Assembly (NCBI GenBank): GCA_021801945.1
Contig: JAKABE010000049.1
Location: forward strand, 1 to 13,189
DNA length: 13,189 nucleotides
Direction: 5' to 3'
From: Acidobacteriota bacterium
Lineage (GTDB): Bacteria; Acidobacteriota; Terriglobia; Terriglobales; Acidobacteriaceae
This document shows, one piece after another, positions 6,989-13,189 of the stretch. A program made the translations under genes and the position numbers. The notes under the pieces were generated by a model, which did not search any database, was not told the DNA's origin, and saw only the letters and a list, made by a program, of their open reading frames with translations. Positions within the stretch are counted from its first letter, which is position 1; each line of letters starts with the position of its first letter.

Positions 6989-7771
6989 CTATATCCGCGG
7001 CTGTTCGCTCTTGATACTCATCCCGCCATCGGCGGTAATGATGGCGCCATTGATCAACGACGCTTCATCAGAGGCAAGGAAGGTCACAACATTCGCAACT
7101 TCTTCGATCGTCCCAATGCGCCCTCGCGGCTGCACCTCATCAAAAACCCTTCGCGTCTTTTCGGGATCCGCCTGGGCTGCAACGAATCGATGCAGCATAG
7201 GCGAATCGATTGTCCCCGGCGCCACTGCATTGGCGCGAATGCCGTTCTGTGCGTAGTCGATGGCCAGGGCGCGGCTCAGCGCAATCAGCGCGCCCTTTGT
7301 GCTAGAGTAGGCTGGCAGCCCGGGCAGTCCCCGAATGCCTGCGATGCTGGCCATCAAGATAATGGAGCCATGCCCCGCATGCAGCATGTGCGGGATTACT
7401 TCCCGACACAGCGCATAGGCTCCCTTTACATTGACCGCGTACATCCGTTCCCACTCCTGCTCATCGGTCTCAAGGATTGTGCCTGTCGGCATAATGGCGG
7501 CGGAATGAACGGCGATGGTGGGCGGACCCAGCTTTTCTGCCAGCGAATTGATTGCATGTCGGACTGCTCCTGTGTTGCCTACATCCGCGACTAGGGGCAT
7601 CGCCTCGCCTCCGCCATCGCAGATCTCGCCATGAAGAGAGGCGCAGCCAGAAGCATCGGTGTCAACAATGCCGATTGCCGCACCCTCCCGCGCTAGTCGT
7701 AGCGCGATTCCTCGTCCGATCCCGTTGGCTGCGCCCGACACCACAGCAATTCGCCCCGTCAGTCTCCCCAT
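6989..7771 (-). CDS. Short-chain dehydrogenase/reductase (SDR), classical type
   Basis: A 260-residue NAD(P)-dependent oxidoreductase, probably acting on a sugar or sugar lactone in view of its operon. The cofactor loop is SGAANGIG (G13, G17, G19). D37 at the end of beta-2 (IVDTD) favours NAD(H). The catalytic set is N114 (VNV), S142 (MASIAG), Y155 and K159 (YSSTK). APGTIDSPM follows at 184-192, and ITADGG near the end. The usual NNAG motif is replaced by HSAA at 89-92. The ATG at 7771 has AAGG 8 bases upstream and gives the usual SDR length; in-frame ATGs at 7789 and 7834 would add 6 or 21 residues with no family match. It is the first gene of the minus-strand operon and diverges from the AraC regulator across 248 bases. 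Its TAG stop leaves the frame continuous with the dehydratase. Confidence 0.9.
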   Translation of the reverse strand: MGRLTGRIAVVSGAANGIGRGIALRLAREGAAIGIVDTDASGCASLHGEICDGGGEAMPLVADVGNTGAVRHAINSLAEKLGPPTIAVHSAAIMPTGTILETDEQEWERMYAVNVKGAYALCREVIPHMLHAGHGSIILMASIAGIRGLPGLPAYSSTKGALIALSRALAIDYAQNGIRANAVAPGTIDSPMLHRFVAAQADPEKTRRVFDEVQPRGRIGTIEEVANVVTFLASDEASLINGAIITADGGMSIKSEQPRI

Positions 7772-7852
7772 GTGCCCTGCCTTCGCCATTGCCTGGAATA
7801 GACGCAATTGGCAAAAAGTCCCCTCGTTCTCCATGCGCTCTGAACTGCAAGC

Positions 7853-7894
7853 CGATGGCGTTTACGCCCATCGATTTTCCGGCCTTGACGCCGG
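7853..7894. promoter_or_regulatory. Two dyads in the SDR/AraC divergent promoter region
   Basis: CGATGGCG (7853-7860) and CGCCCATCG (7865-7873) are inverted around TTTA with one bulged C. CCGGC (7879-7883) and GCCGG (7890-7894) flank six bases. A TGTCG direct repeat (7925 and 7941, 16 bases apart) lies nearer the AraC gene. AraC proteins usually bind direct or inverted half-sites between divergent genes, so these are operator candidates only. I did not identify a promoter with confidence. Confidence 0.3.
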
Positions 7895-8019
7895 CGCTAG
7901 CAATGACTCAGAGGCTTTAACACTTGTCGGAAATGAATCCTGTCGTTTAGTCTCGTCCTCACATCGGCGTCCCGGTCGGCAGCCTCAAACGGAGACGCGG
8001 AACACGGACAGAAGCCATT

Positions 8020-8874
8020 ATGCCGCGATCACCCAGAATCGAACCGCTGAGCAATATCCGCAAGGAAAACCTCCGCATGAGGCGGGGAGCCACAGTCATC
8101 GGAGACATCCTCTACGCGCCGGGCGGTGCTTGCGGTCCGCGCTTCCAGCACGACTATCAGCTGGTTGTCATTCACCAGGGCTGCCTCGAACTGTGGCTCG
8201 ATGGGGAACACATCCATGTGGGTCCGGGGTACGGAATCCTCCTGAGCCCCGGCCATCGCGAGTATTTCGTGTTCTCTACCGATTGCGAAACCCACCACAG
8301 TTGGTGTGCGATCGCTCCCCGTGCTGTTCCACTGCATCTGAGAACCGGCTTTAAGACCCATCGCGGCCCCATTCCGTTCGTCGGCCGAATGCTCAGCCTG
8401 CTCGAGATGTGCAGATGGGCGCAACCCAGCACCCTTGCCGAGGAACCGCTGCAAGATGGCTTTTACCTCGGCCTCGGCCTCGCCTTGTTCTGCGACTTTG
8501 CACTGGCCGTGCACAGTGGAAGCGCGCTCAATTCCGCGACCGAAGCGATCCTTGGGAAAATGCGGCAGTTTATCTGGGAGCAGCATGCGCGGCATCTCTC
8601 CCTGCACGATATTGCGCGAGCTGTAGGGGTCTCGAGGCAACACCTCCTCAAGATGTGCCGCGTCCGGGGCGAGGCTACCCCCATGTCGCAGCTCTACAGC
8701 GCGCGGCTCGAAATCGCGACCGACTTGCTTCGACAGACCGGCCTTTCGGTGAGCGCCATCGCGGAGAAGTGCGGCTTTGTGAATATCTTTCATTTCTCCC
8801 GAAGATTCAAAGAGGCGTACGGCCAGAGTCCGGGCACCTGGCGCAAGCAGCTCTGGCAGGTGTCCAGATCCTGA
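8020..8874 (+). CDS. AraC-family transcriptional regulator with N-terminal cupin-like sensor domain
   Basis: The 284-residue protein has the AraC/RhaS/RhaR layout. Residues 25-100 look like a small beta-barrel sensor (QLVVIHQGCLELWLDGEHIHVGPGYGILLSPGHREYFVF) that would bind a sugar-type effector. Residues 175-280 are the double helix-turn-helix DNA-binding domain: LSLHDIARAVGVSRQHLLKMCR is the first HTH, and LSVSAIAEKCGFVNIFHFSRRFKEAYGQSPGTWRK is the second, with the family's signature. It is divergent from the SDR-dehydratase-MBL operon and lies upstream of the exported glycosidase-like gene in the same direction, so it most likely controls both in response to their substrate. The start at 8020 has only a weak AGAAG upstream; ATG 8077 (MRRGATVIG) is an alternative. 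Confidence 0.9.
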   Translation: MPRSPRIEPLSNIRKENLRMRRGATVIGDILYAPGGACGPRFQHDYQLVVIHQGCLELWLDGEHIHVGPGYGILLSPGHREYFVFSTDCETHHSWCAIAPRAVPLHLRTGFKTHRGPIPFVGRMLSLLEMCRWAQPSTLAEEPLQDGFYLGLGLALFCDFALAVHSGSALNSATEAILGKMRQFIWEQHARHLSLHDIARAVGVSRQHLLKMCRVRGEATPMSQLYSARLEIATDLLRQTGLSVSAIAEKCGFVNIFHFSRRFKEAYGQSPGTWRKQLWQVSRS

Positions 8875-9150
8875 ACTGCTCGCGTTCGCTTTGACCCAGC
8901 CTGCCCTTCAGATTCATCAGAGACAAAAAACTTGGTTTCCAGATCATTGTCACCGTGACTTACCTTGGCTGATGATGTGATCCGTTATCGCTGTATTCCC
9001 AAATCCCCGTGTCCATCCGGCCGCTCAACCGCCTCGAACCTTCAGCTTCATTCAGAAGGCACCCTGGCGAATACCATCGAGATGCCCACGCTGGCGTTTT
9101 GCCGAGGTATATTCTCAAATCTCTAAGATGAATCGAGGATAAGGAAAGAA
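8875..9150. promoter_or_regulatory. Upstream region of the exported glycosidase-like gene, with a small palindrome
   Basis: No gene is seen in these 276 bases. GTCAC-C-GTGAC at 8949-8959 is a perfect 11-base palindrome and could be an operator. TATATT at 9108-9113 is a possible -10, but without a good -35. AAGGA at 9141-9145 is a good ribosome binding site 5 bases before the ATG at 9151. Confidence 0.3.
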
Positions 9151-11646
9151 ATGGACCGAAGAGGCTTTCTCAAATCCAGTGCACTCGCGACGGCAGCATC
9201 GATGCTGCCGTCGCGCTTCGCAGACGCACAGACGCCTCAACCTCAACGCATCCTGGTGCAGACGCATGCACCGGAAAGCAGAAAGGTCCGCCTCGCTGAA
9301 CGCGAACTGCTGTCGGGTCTCCGTCTTCTGCAGTGCGCACCCGAGATCCGCCAGTCCGGCGGCGACTCCCGATCGGGTGACCTCGTGCTCATTCTCAGCC
9401 TCGATCGTAGTTCCTTCCAAGGCATACAGGAGTACGAGATCTCCGCTTCATCTGCTGGAGCCACGCTGCGCGCAGCCAGCGAGCAGGCTCTTCTTTACTC
9501 CGTTTTCGACTTTCTGGAACGCCAAGGCATCGTCTTCGGAATCGATGGCACGACCATCCCCGTAGACCGCAGACCACTTGTCCTTCCGCTGAACGATCGT
9601 CCCTGGGCGGCCTCGCCGCGCTTTGCGGTGCGCGGCCTCCTCCCCTGGCCCGATTTCCTGAACTGTATCAGCGTCTATAACTCCGAGGATTATCAGGCCT
9701 ATTTTGCGGCCATGCTGCGCATGCGCTTCAACATGTTTGGCATGCACGTATATACCCAGAACTACCCGGGACCGTTGGCCGAATCCTACCTCTCCTTCGA
9801 TTTTGCCGGAAGTGGCCATCGTGCCGCGCTTGAAGACTCTGCGATGCGCAGTTGGGGCTATCTGCCCCAGCGCACCTCCACATTCAAAATGGGCGCGTCC
9901 CAGTTTTTCGACAGCGAGACTTTCGGCGCCGATGCCACCCGTTTGAGCGCGGATAACTGGGACATCGCCGATCGCACCACCGAAATGATGCGCAGGGCAT
10001 TTACTTTTGCTTCCGATCTGGGCATTCGCACCGGTATTGGCTTTGAGCCCTATCAGAACCCCGCAGAGATCGTGACCGCGCTCCCTCCCGAGGCCCTGTC
10101 GGCCCCCGGCGGCCTGATCGAATCCCGCACCGGACGCGCTCTGCTCGAACGCAGGCTGGCCGACCTGCTCGAACGCTATCCCATGATCGATTATGTATGG
10201 CTCTGGCAGGACGAAAACGCCAACTGGAAGAGCCGGGAAAAAGAAGTGCCGCTCTCGGTCACACCCTTTCTTCAGGCCCACGATTTCCTGCGCCGTCATG
10301 CCCCGGACAAGAAGCTGGTCATCTCCGGCTGGGGCTTTGTCACCCATCATTTCGAGTCGCTGCATCAGCGCCTTCCGGGCGACATCGTCTTTTCCGCTCT
10401 CAACGATTCCCTGGGCTGGGACCCTGTCAACGAAGCATTCTCCAAACTCGGCGAGCGCGAACGCTGGCCGATTCCCTGGCTCGAGGACGATCCTTCCATG
10501 TGGCTTCCGCAGTTCCGTGCCAGCCGCTTTGAAATGGACATGAAGCGTGCCCAGGATTTCGGCTGTCAAGGCGTGCTCGGCATCCATTGGCGTCATCGGA
10601 TCGTCGATCCCACCGCGACCTATCTGGCCCGTGCCGGATGGGACCAGCATTTGACCGCGTCTGCGCATTACCAGAGTTTCTGTTCGGCCATGGCCTCCGG
10701 CGAGCGCGCGGGCCGCCTCGCTGAGTTGTTCAACGCCTGCGATAGCGGCCGCGCCATTGCTTCCACCTTCCTTGGCAAGCGCACCAGTGAGGGCTACGCA
10801 ATTACCCGCGAGTTGAGCGGCGATTACGATCAGGCATTCCTCTATGAAAAGTTCCAGGCCGATCCTGCACTTCTCCAAAACCAGCGGAGGGTTGCACAGC
10901 AATTTCAGGACCTCGTAGCCGAAGCCTCTTCCCCCATCGAACGTGACCGGCTTGGATACTTCGCCGGCTATGTCGGTCTGATGGTGCCGTACTGTTCCTC
11001 CTACGAAAAAGCCCATCGGCTGGGACTCGTCCTCGATGAAGCGGTTCAACTGCGCGCAGCCGGGAACACCGCCCAGGCAGGCGCACTCGTTCTCGAAAAG
11101 GGTCTGCCTCTCTGGCTTGCCCTGGCGCCACTGGTCCGTGCAACCATGCTCAAGTTTCAAGGGATCATCGCCACACGCAATGGCCAGGGACAGCTCAGCT
11201 CCATGCAGAACAAGTTCGTGCGCATCGCACTCGAGCGGTTGCGGCTCTCCATAGCTGAGTTCATTGACCTGCCGCCTAGCGCCGATCAGGCCTACCGGGT
11301 AGCGACCACTCCCGATCGAGCCAACCAGGCCCGGGTCTTCATTCCTACCCGGCCATCGCTGCTCCAACCTGACCAGTATCTGCGCCTCTTCATCGTGGCG
11401 CCGGGTATAGATCCAGCCGAAGCGGATGTGCGCTTCCACGTTCGCCGCGAAGGCCGAAACGAGTGGGAGACTCAGGCCGCACAGCACGCTGGCCGCAACG
11501 TTTATACCGTGCAACTCGGGCCCTTCTCGGCCAGGGACGGGTCTGCGCGGTATTACGCTTCTGCTTCTTCCGGCACGCAGTCAACACGCTTGGTCGATCC
11601 GCCGCAGGCTCCGTCCAATACCTATTCGGTCAATCTCATTCTGTGA
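9151..11646 (+). CDS. Tat-exported glycoside hydrolase-like protein (alpha-glucuronidase/GH67-GH115-like architecture)
   Basis: The 831-residue protein starts with a twin-arginine signal, MDRRGFLKSS, then a hydrophobic segment and an ADA-Q cleavage site near residue 26, so it is probably exported folded. Residues 35-145 resemble the alpha/beta domain at the N-terminus of GH67/GH20-type enzymes; LRAASEQALLYSVFDFLERQGIVF is the typical helix-strand segment. Residues about 165-510 look like a (beta/alpha)8 barrel: RMRFNMFGMHVY, GIRTGIGFEP, YVWLWQDEN (acidic D354 and E355), KLVISGWGF and QGVLGIHWRHR. The last 300 residues are helical and then beta-rich. The catalytic residues and sugar are not proven; the acidic pair at 354-355 is a candidate only. 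It follows the AraC gene and probably feeds the neighbouring sugar-acid enzymes. It could instead be a non-catalytic binding protein or a new family. AAGGA is 5 bases from the ATG. Confidence 0.75.
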   Translation: MDRRGFLKSSALATAASMLPSRFADAQTPQPQRILVQTHAPESRKVRLAERELLSGLRLLQCAPEIRQSGGDSRSGDLVLILSLDRSSFQGIQEYEISASSAGATLRAASEQALLYSVFDFLERQGIVFGIDGTTIPVDRRPLVLPLNDRPWAASPRFAVRGLLPWPDFLNCISVYNSEDYQAYFAAMLRMRFNMFGMHVYTQNYPGPLAESYLSFDFAGSGHRAALEDSAMRSWGYLPQRTSTFKMGASQFFDSETFGADATRLSADNWDIADRTTEMMRRAFTFASDLGIRTGIGFEPYQNPAEIVTALPPEALSAPGGLIESRTGRALLERRLADLLERYPMIDYVWLWQDENANWKSREKEVPLSVTPFLQAHDFLRRHAPDKKLVISGWGFVTHHFESLHQRLPGDIVFSALNDSLGWDPVNEAFSKLGERERWPIPWLEDDPSMWLPQFRASRFEMDMKRAQDFGCQGVLGIHWRHRIVDPTATYLARAGWDQHLTASAHYQSFCSAMASGERAGRLAELFNACDSGRAIASTFLGKRTSEGYAITRELSGDYDQAFLYEKFQADPALLQNQRRVAQQFQDLVAEASSPIERDRLGYFAGYVGLMVPYCSSYEKAHRLGLVLDEAVQLRAAGNTAQAGALVLEKGLPLWLALAPLVRATMLKFQGIIATRNGQGQLSSMQNKFVRIALERLRLSIAEFIDLPPSADQAYRVATTPDRANQARVFIPTRPSLLQPDQYLRLFIVAPGIDPAEADVRFHVRREGRNEWETQAAQHAGRNVYTVQLGPFSARDGSARYYASASSGTQSTRLVDPPQAPSNTYSVNLIL

Positions 11647-12326
11647 ATGTGCGGTCCGCTGAAGCGTCGTCTCTTGGCGCGAAGCCGGTTTACGGGGTTT
11701 ATCCTGCGGCAATCGTGGAAACGCATTCTTATCGAGCGCCTGTCGTACTCGGCGATTTGCCAGCCTGAAATTGTTTGCACTCCGCGGGCTCGTAGCGGAC
11801 AGGAATCCATCGCTGTGTATCGAGGTTGGAATTCGCAATCTCGACTAGGATTGTTCGCCAGGAGATAAGAGACCACGCCCTCGACACCCGAATTCAGTTG
11901 ATCGATCTGAAGCCCCGCACCGAAATCGATCACTTATACGACAAGTTTGTTCGTGAACCTCTTGAACAATTGGCTGCGAATGGTACGATTGCGAGCCTCC
12001 TGATTTTCGTCGCGTGCTCGACCGCATGGAAGACCGAAACCCAACCGCAAATCCTTCCGCTTGGCGTAAGGATGACAAGGTGAAGAATGGGCAGCGACGT
12101 GGCGGATTGTAGGTCGCGGGCGTGTGATTTGGGTCTGCAATACATCGCAGAAACCGCCCGCCGAGAGGCACCGTTGCGTAGCGGCAGAATCTGATTCGAT
12201 CAAATGTGAGATCTATGGAGTGCCCAGCGGGGCTCTTGCTTTCTCCTGACAGGTGACCTACATGGATCTCGGCAATGGAGAAACGTGGTGCGGACGGGAT
12301 CGCGTCGTACCCACCGACTCTCCGCC
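11647..12326. other. 680-base stretch with no supported gene
   Basis: All open frames here are short, lack good ribosome binding sites and show no family motifs I recognise. One plus-strand frame at about 11963-12109 (a segment reading PDFRRVLDRMED and ending at TAG) has protein-like composition but no start codon, so it may be debris of a lost gene. Beyond this I see nothing: no tRNA, no repeat pair and no clear terminator for the upstream glycosidase-like gene. Confidence 0.55.
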
Positions 12327-12722
12327 TCAGGACAGCCGGGAAATTCCCGGGACGTCGTCGAAGCCTCGATCGAAGCTTAAGATGCTCTTGACTCCGCGGA
12401 TTTGCATTACGGCGAGGTGTACTGCATTTCGTGCCGACAGGCCTTTCTGACCCAGCACGATCTTCCTGGCGCGTTCAACAGCCGCCCGGTTCACCGGAGA
12501 TACTTCATCCACGACTCCCAGAAACGCATTAAACGCCGGCTGAATCCCATCCCGCCGCTCGATGGTGACCTAAAAGTGAAGGATTTCCTGCAGCACTTCG
12601 GGGTCGGCCATCAGCCGTTCTTGGCTGGGCACCGAATCTTCCAGCTAACGCTTGGCATAGGCTTTATGAGGATGGGGAGCGCCCACCAGATACATGGGGA
12701 TATTCAAGTCGACAAGGATCAC
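12327..12722 (-). pseudogene. vapC: VapC-type PIN-domain toxin, disrupted by two in-frame TAG codons
   Basis: VapC toxins are small ribonucleases with a PIN fold. Reading from GTG 12722, which overlaps the antitoxin stop as GTGA, gives 131 codons, the normal length. It begins MILVDLNIPMYLVGAPHPHK, with catalytic D5. TAG interrupts at codon 26 (12645-12647) and codon 51 (12570-12572), yet the frame continues with family sequence, EVLQEILHF before and VTIERRDGIQPAF after the second stop, and ends GLSARNAVHLAVMQI, ILSFDRGFD and VPGISR. In intact relatives the SAR-N position is Asp (SARDA); here N99 would also remove a catalytic acid. D118 remains. All this points to an inactivated toxin. An ATG or GTG after the stops could give a C-terminal fragment without D5. 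Confidence 0.88.
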
Positions 12723-12970
12723 GGATGCACGCCCGACCCGAAACGCCTCTCGGTCTCTTCGAAAGCACGTTCGATATCAGCCGTGGGGACGTCCATGCGC
12801 GCCGCCACCCGAATGACTTCGAGCTTGGGCACCACCGCGCGGCCTAGTTGGCTCTTGCGGGCCTGGATAAGCGCCTGTCGCACCCACTCGGCAATGGACA
12901 TGTGGCGCAAACGCGCTGCGCGCTGAATGTCGCGATATTCAGAGTCCTGCACGATAGCCCACGACCTCAC
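12719..12970 (-). CDS. vapB: VapB-like ribbon-helix-helix antitoxin
   Basis: The 83-residue protein has the look of the antitoxin that accompanies this PIN toxin. An N-terminal ribbon-helix-helix DNA-binding segment (SEYRDIQRAARLRHMSIAEWVRQALIQAR) is followed by a toxin-binding tail (KLEVIRVAARMDVPTADIERAFEETERRFGSGVHP). It begins at GTG 12970, with GCGGATAA just upstream, and its stop overlaps the vapC start by four bases, the usual translational coupling. The frame is intact. Since the adjacent toxin is broken, the protein may survive only as an operon repressor, as an antitoxin for a related toxin elsewhere, or as a relic. VapB proteins normally repress their own promoter, which would lie in 12971-13079, shared with coaE. 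Confidence 0.82.
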   Translation of the reverse strand: MRSWAIVQDSEYRDIQRAARLRHMSIAEWVRQALIQARKSQLGRAVVPKLEVIRVAARMDVPTADIERAFEETERRFGSGVHP

Positions 12971-12989
12971 TTATCCGCTGTCTCAATCT

Positions 12990-13018
12990 GCGACACAACC
13001 CGCGCCACGTCCTATACT
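12990..13018 (+). promoter_or_regulatory. Candidate sigma-70 promoter for coaE
   Basis: TATACT at 13013-13018 matches the -10 consensus at 5 of 6 positions. GCGACA at 12990-12995 matches the -35 at 4 of 6, with the ideal 17-base spacing. It is correctly placed about 60 bases before the coaE start and lies in the divergent gap with vapB. Confidence 0.4.
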
Positions 13019-13079
13019 TGCATCCAATCGTTATGCGAGCCATTCAAGGGATTATTGCGCGCAGTGAGGACCATTCACC

Positions 13080-13189
13080 ATGCTGAGAGTCGGCCTCACC
13101 GGCGGCTTGGGCAGCGGCAAGAGCACCGTGGCGGCGATGCTGCGCGAGCTGGGCGCCGAGGTCATCGAGGCCGATGCGCTGGGCCGCGC
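13080..13189 (+). CDS. coaE: Dephospho-CoA kinase, N-terminal part (3' end outside window)
   Basis: CoaE phosphorylates dephospho-CoA with ATP, the last step of coenzyme A synthesis. Only the first 36 codons are in the window. They read [20 protein letters not shown] and then [16 protein letters not shown], which is the CoaE N-terminus: the P-loop GGLGSGKST with the ATP-binding lysine, followed by the conserved Asp of the DAL motif (usually in VIDAD or similar) that contacts substrate. GAGGA at 13066-13070 lies 9 bases before the ATG, and a promoter candidate is just upstream. It is on the same strand as ubiD and folD and diverges from vapB. Confidence 0.93.
   Translation, partial: MLRVGLTGGLGSGKSTVAAMLRELGAEVIEADALGR

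Noticed and set aside
7934..9052. Shared GATTCAT 7-mer in the two AraC-side intergenic regions as a regulator site
   Set aside because: Single 7-base matches of this kind are expected by chance and there is no symmetric partner at either place.
9448..11514. Long minus-strand open frame (688 codons) opposite the glycosidase-like gene
   Set aside because: It is the antisense of a gene with clear domains, Tat signal and RBS; its own translation shows no family motif and it results from GC-rich codon bias.
11963..12109. Protein-like plus-strand segment with PDFRRVLDRMED
   Set aside because: No usable start codon, a stop directly upstream and no recognised family; it could be debris but is not supported as a gene.
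12336..12350. Perfect 15-base palindrome CCGGGAA-A-TTCCCGG near the end of vapC
   Set aside because: It encodes the conserved PGISR end of the toxin, so coding constraint explains it; there is no T-run for a terminator.
12327..12647. Programmed read-through or pyrrolysine at the vapC TAG codons
   Set aside because: The toxin also carries an Asp to Asn change at a catalytic site, so simple decay is the better explanation; no pyl genes are in the window.

Overview
The window reads like a GC-rich member of the Acidobacteriota (Acidobacteriaceae or a close relative). This is inferred from gene content (prodomain-less sedolisin, DedA/rhodanese-type protein, VapBC pair) and from intergenic hairpins with a GGCTTTAGCC core that I remember from such genomes; no marker gene here proves it.

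Layout. Positions 1-493 (+) hold the 3' end of a membrane protein with a C-terminal rhodanese domain. It converges on, and overlaps by 32 bases, a sedolisin (S53) peptidase gene at 462-1622 (-). Divergent from that is a UbiD-family decarboxylase (1767-3485, +) with two unusual internal insertions, one of which looks like a palindromic repeat embedded in the reading frame. A 318-base gap with paired hairpins precedes folD (3804-4718, +).

From about 4.7 to 11.6 kb lies what looks like a sugar-acid utilisation locus. On the minus strand, a tight operon runs SDR dehydrogenase (6989-7771), D-galactonate-dehydratase-like enolase-superfamily enzyme (5801-6982) and metallo-beta-lactamase-fold hydrolase (4827-5795). 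On the plus strand, an AraC-type regulator (8020-8874) diverges from the operon, followed by a large Tat-exported protein resembling alpha-glucuronidase-type glycosidases (9151-11646). A plausible scheme is extracellular or periplasmic release of a sugar or uronic acid, oxidation by the SDR, lactone hydrolysis by the MBL enzyme and dehydration by the DgoD-like enzyme, under AraC control. The MBL gene carries an in-frame TAG, so the pathway may be broken or this step supplied elsewhere.

From 11.65 to 12.33 kb I find no convincing gene. At 12327-12970 (-) is a vapBC pair with an intact antitoxin; the toxin has two in-frame TAG codons and has lost one catalytic acid. The window ends in the first 36 codons of coaE (13080 onward, +), with a good promoter candidate and ribosome binding site.

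The points most worth following are the Tat-exported glycosidase-like protein and its sugar-acid locus, the decayed vapC and MBL genes (all three internal stops are TAG), and the palindromic insertion inside ubiD.
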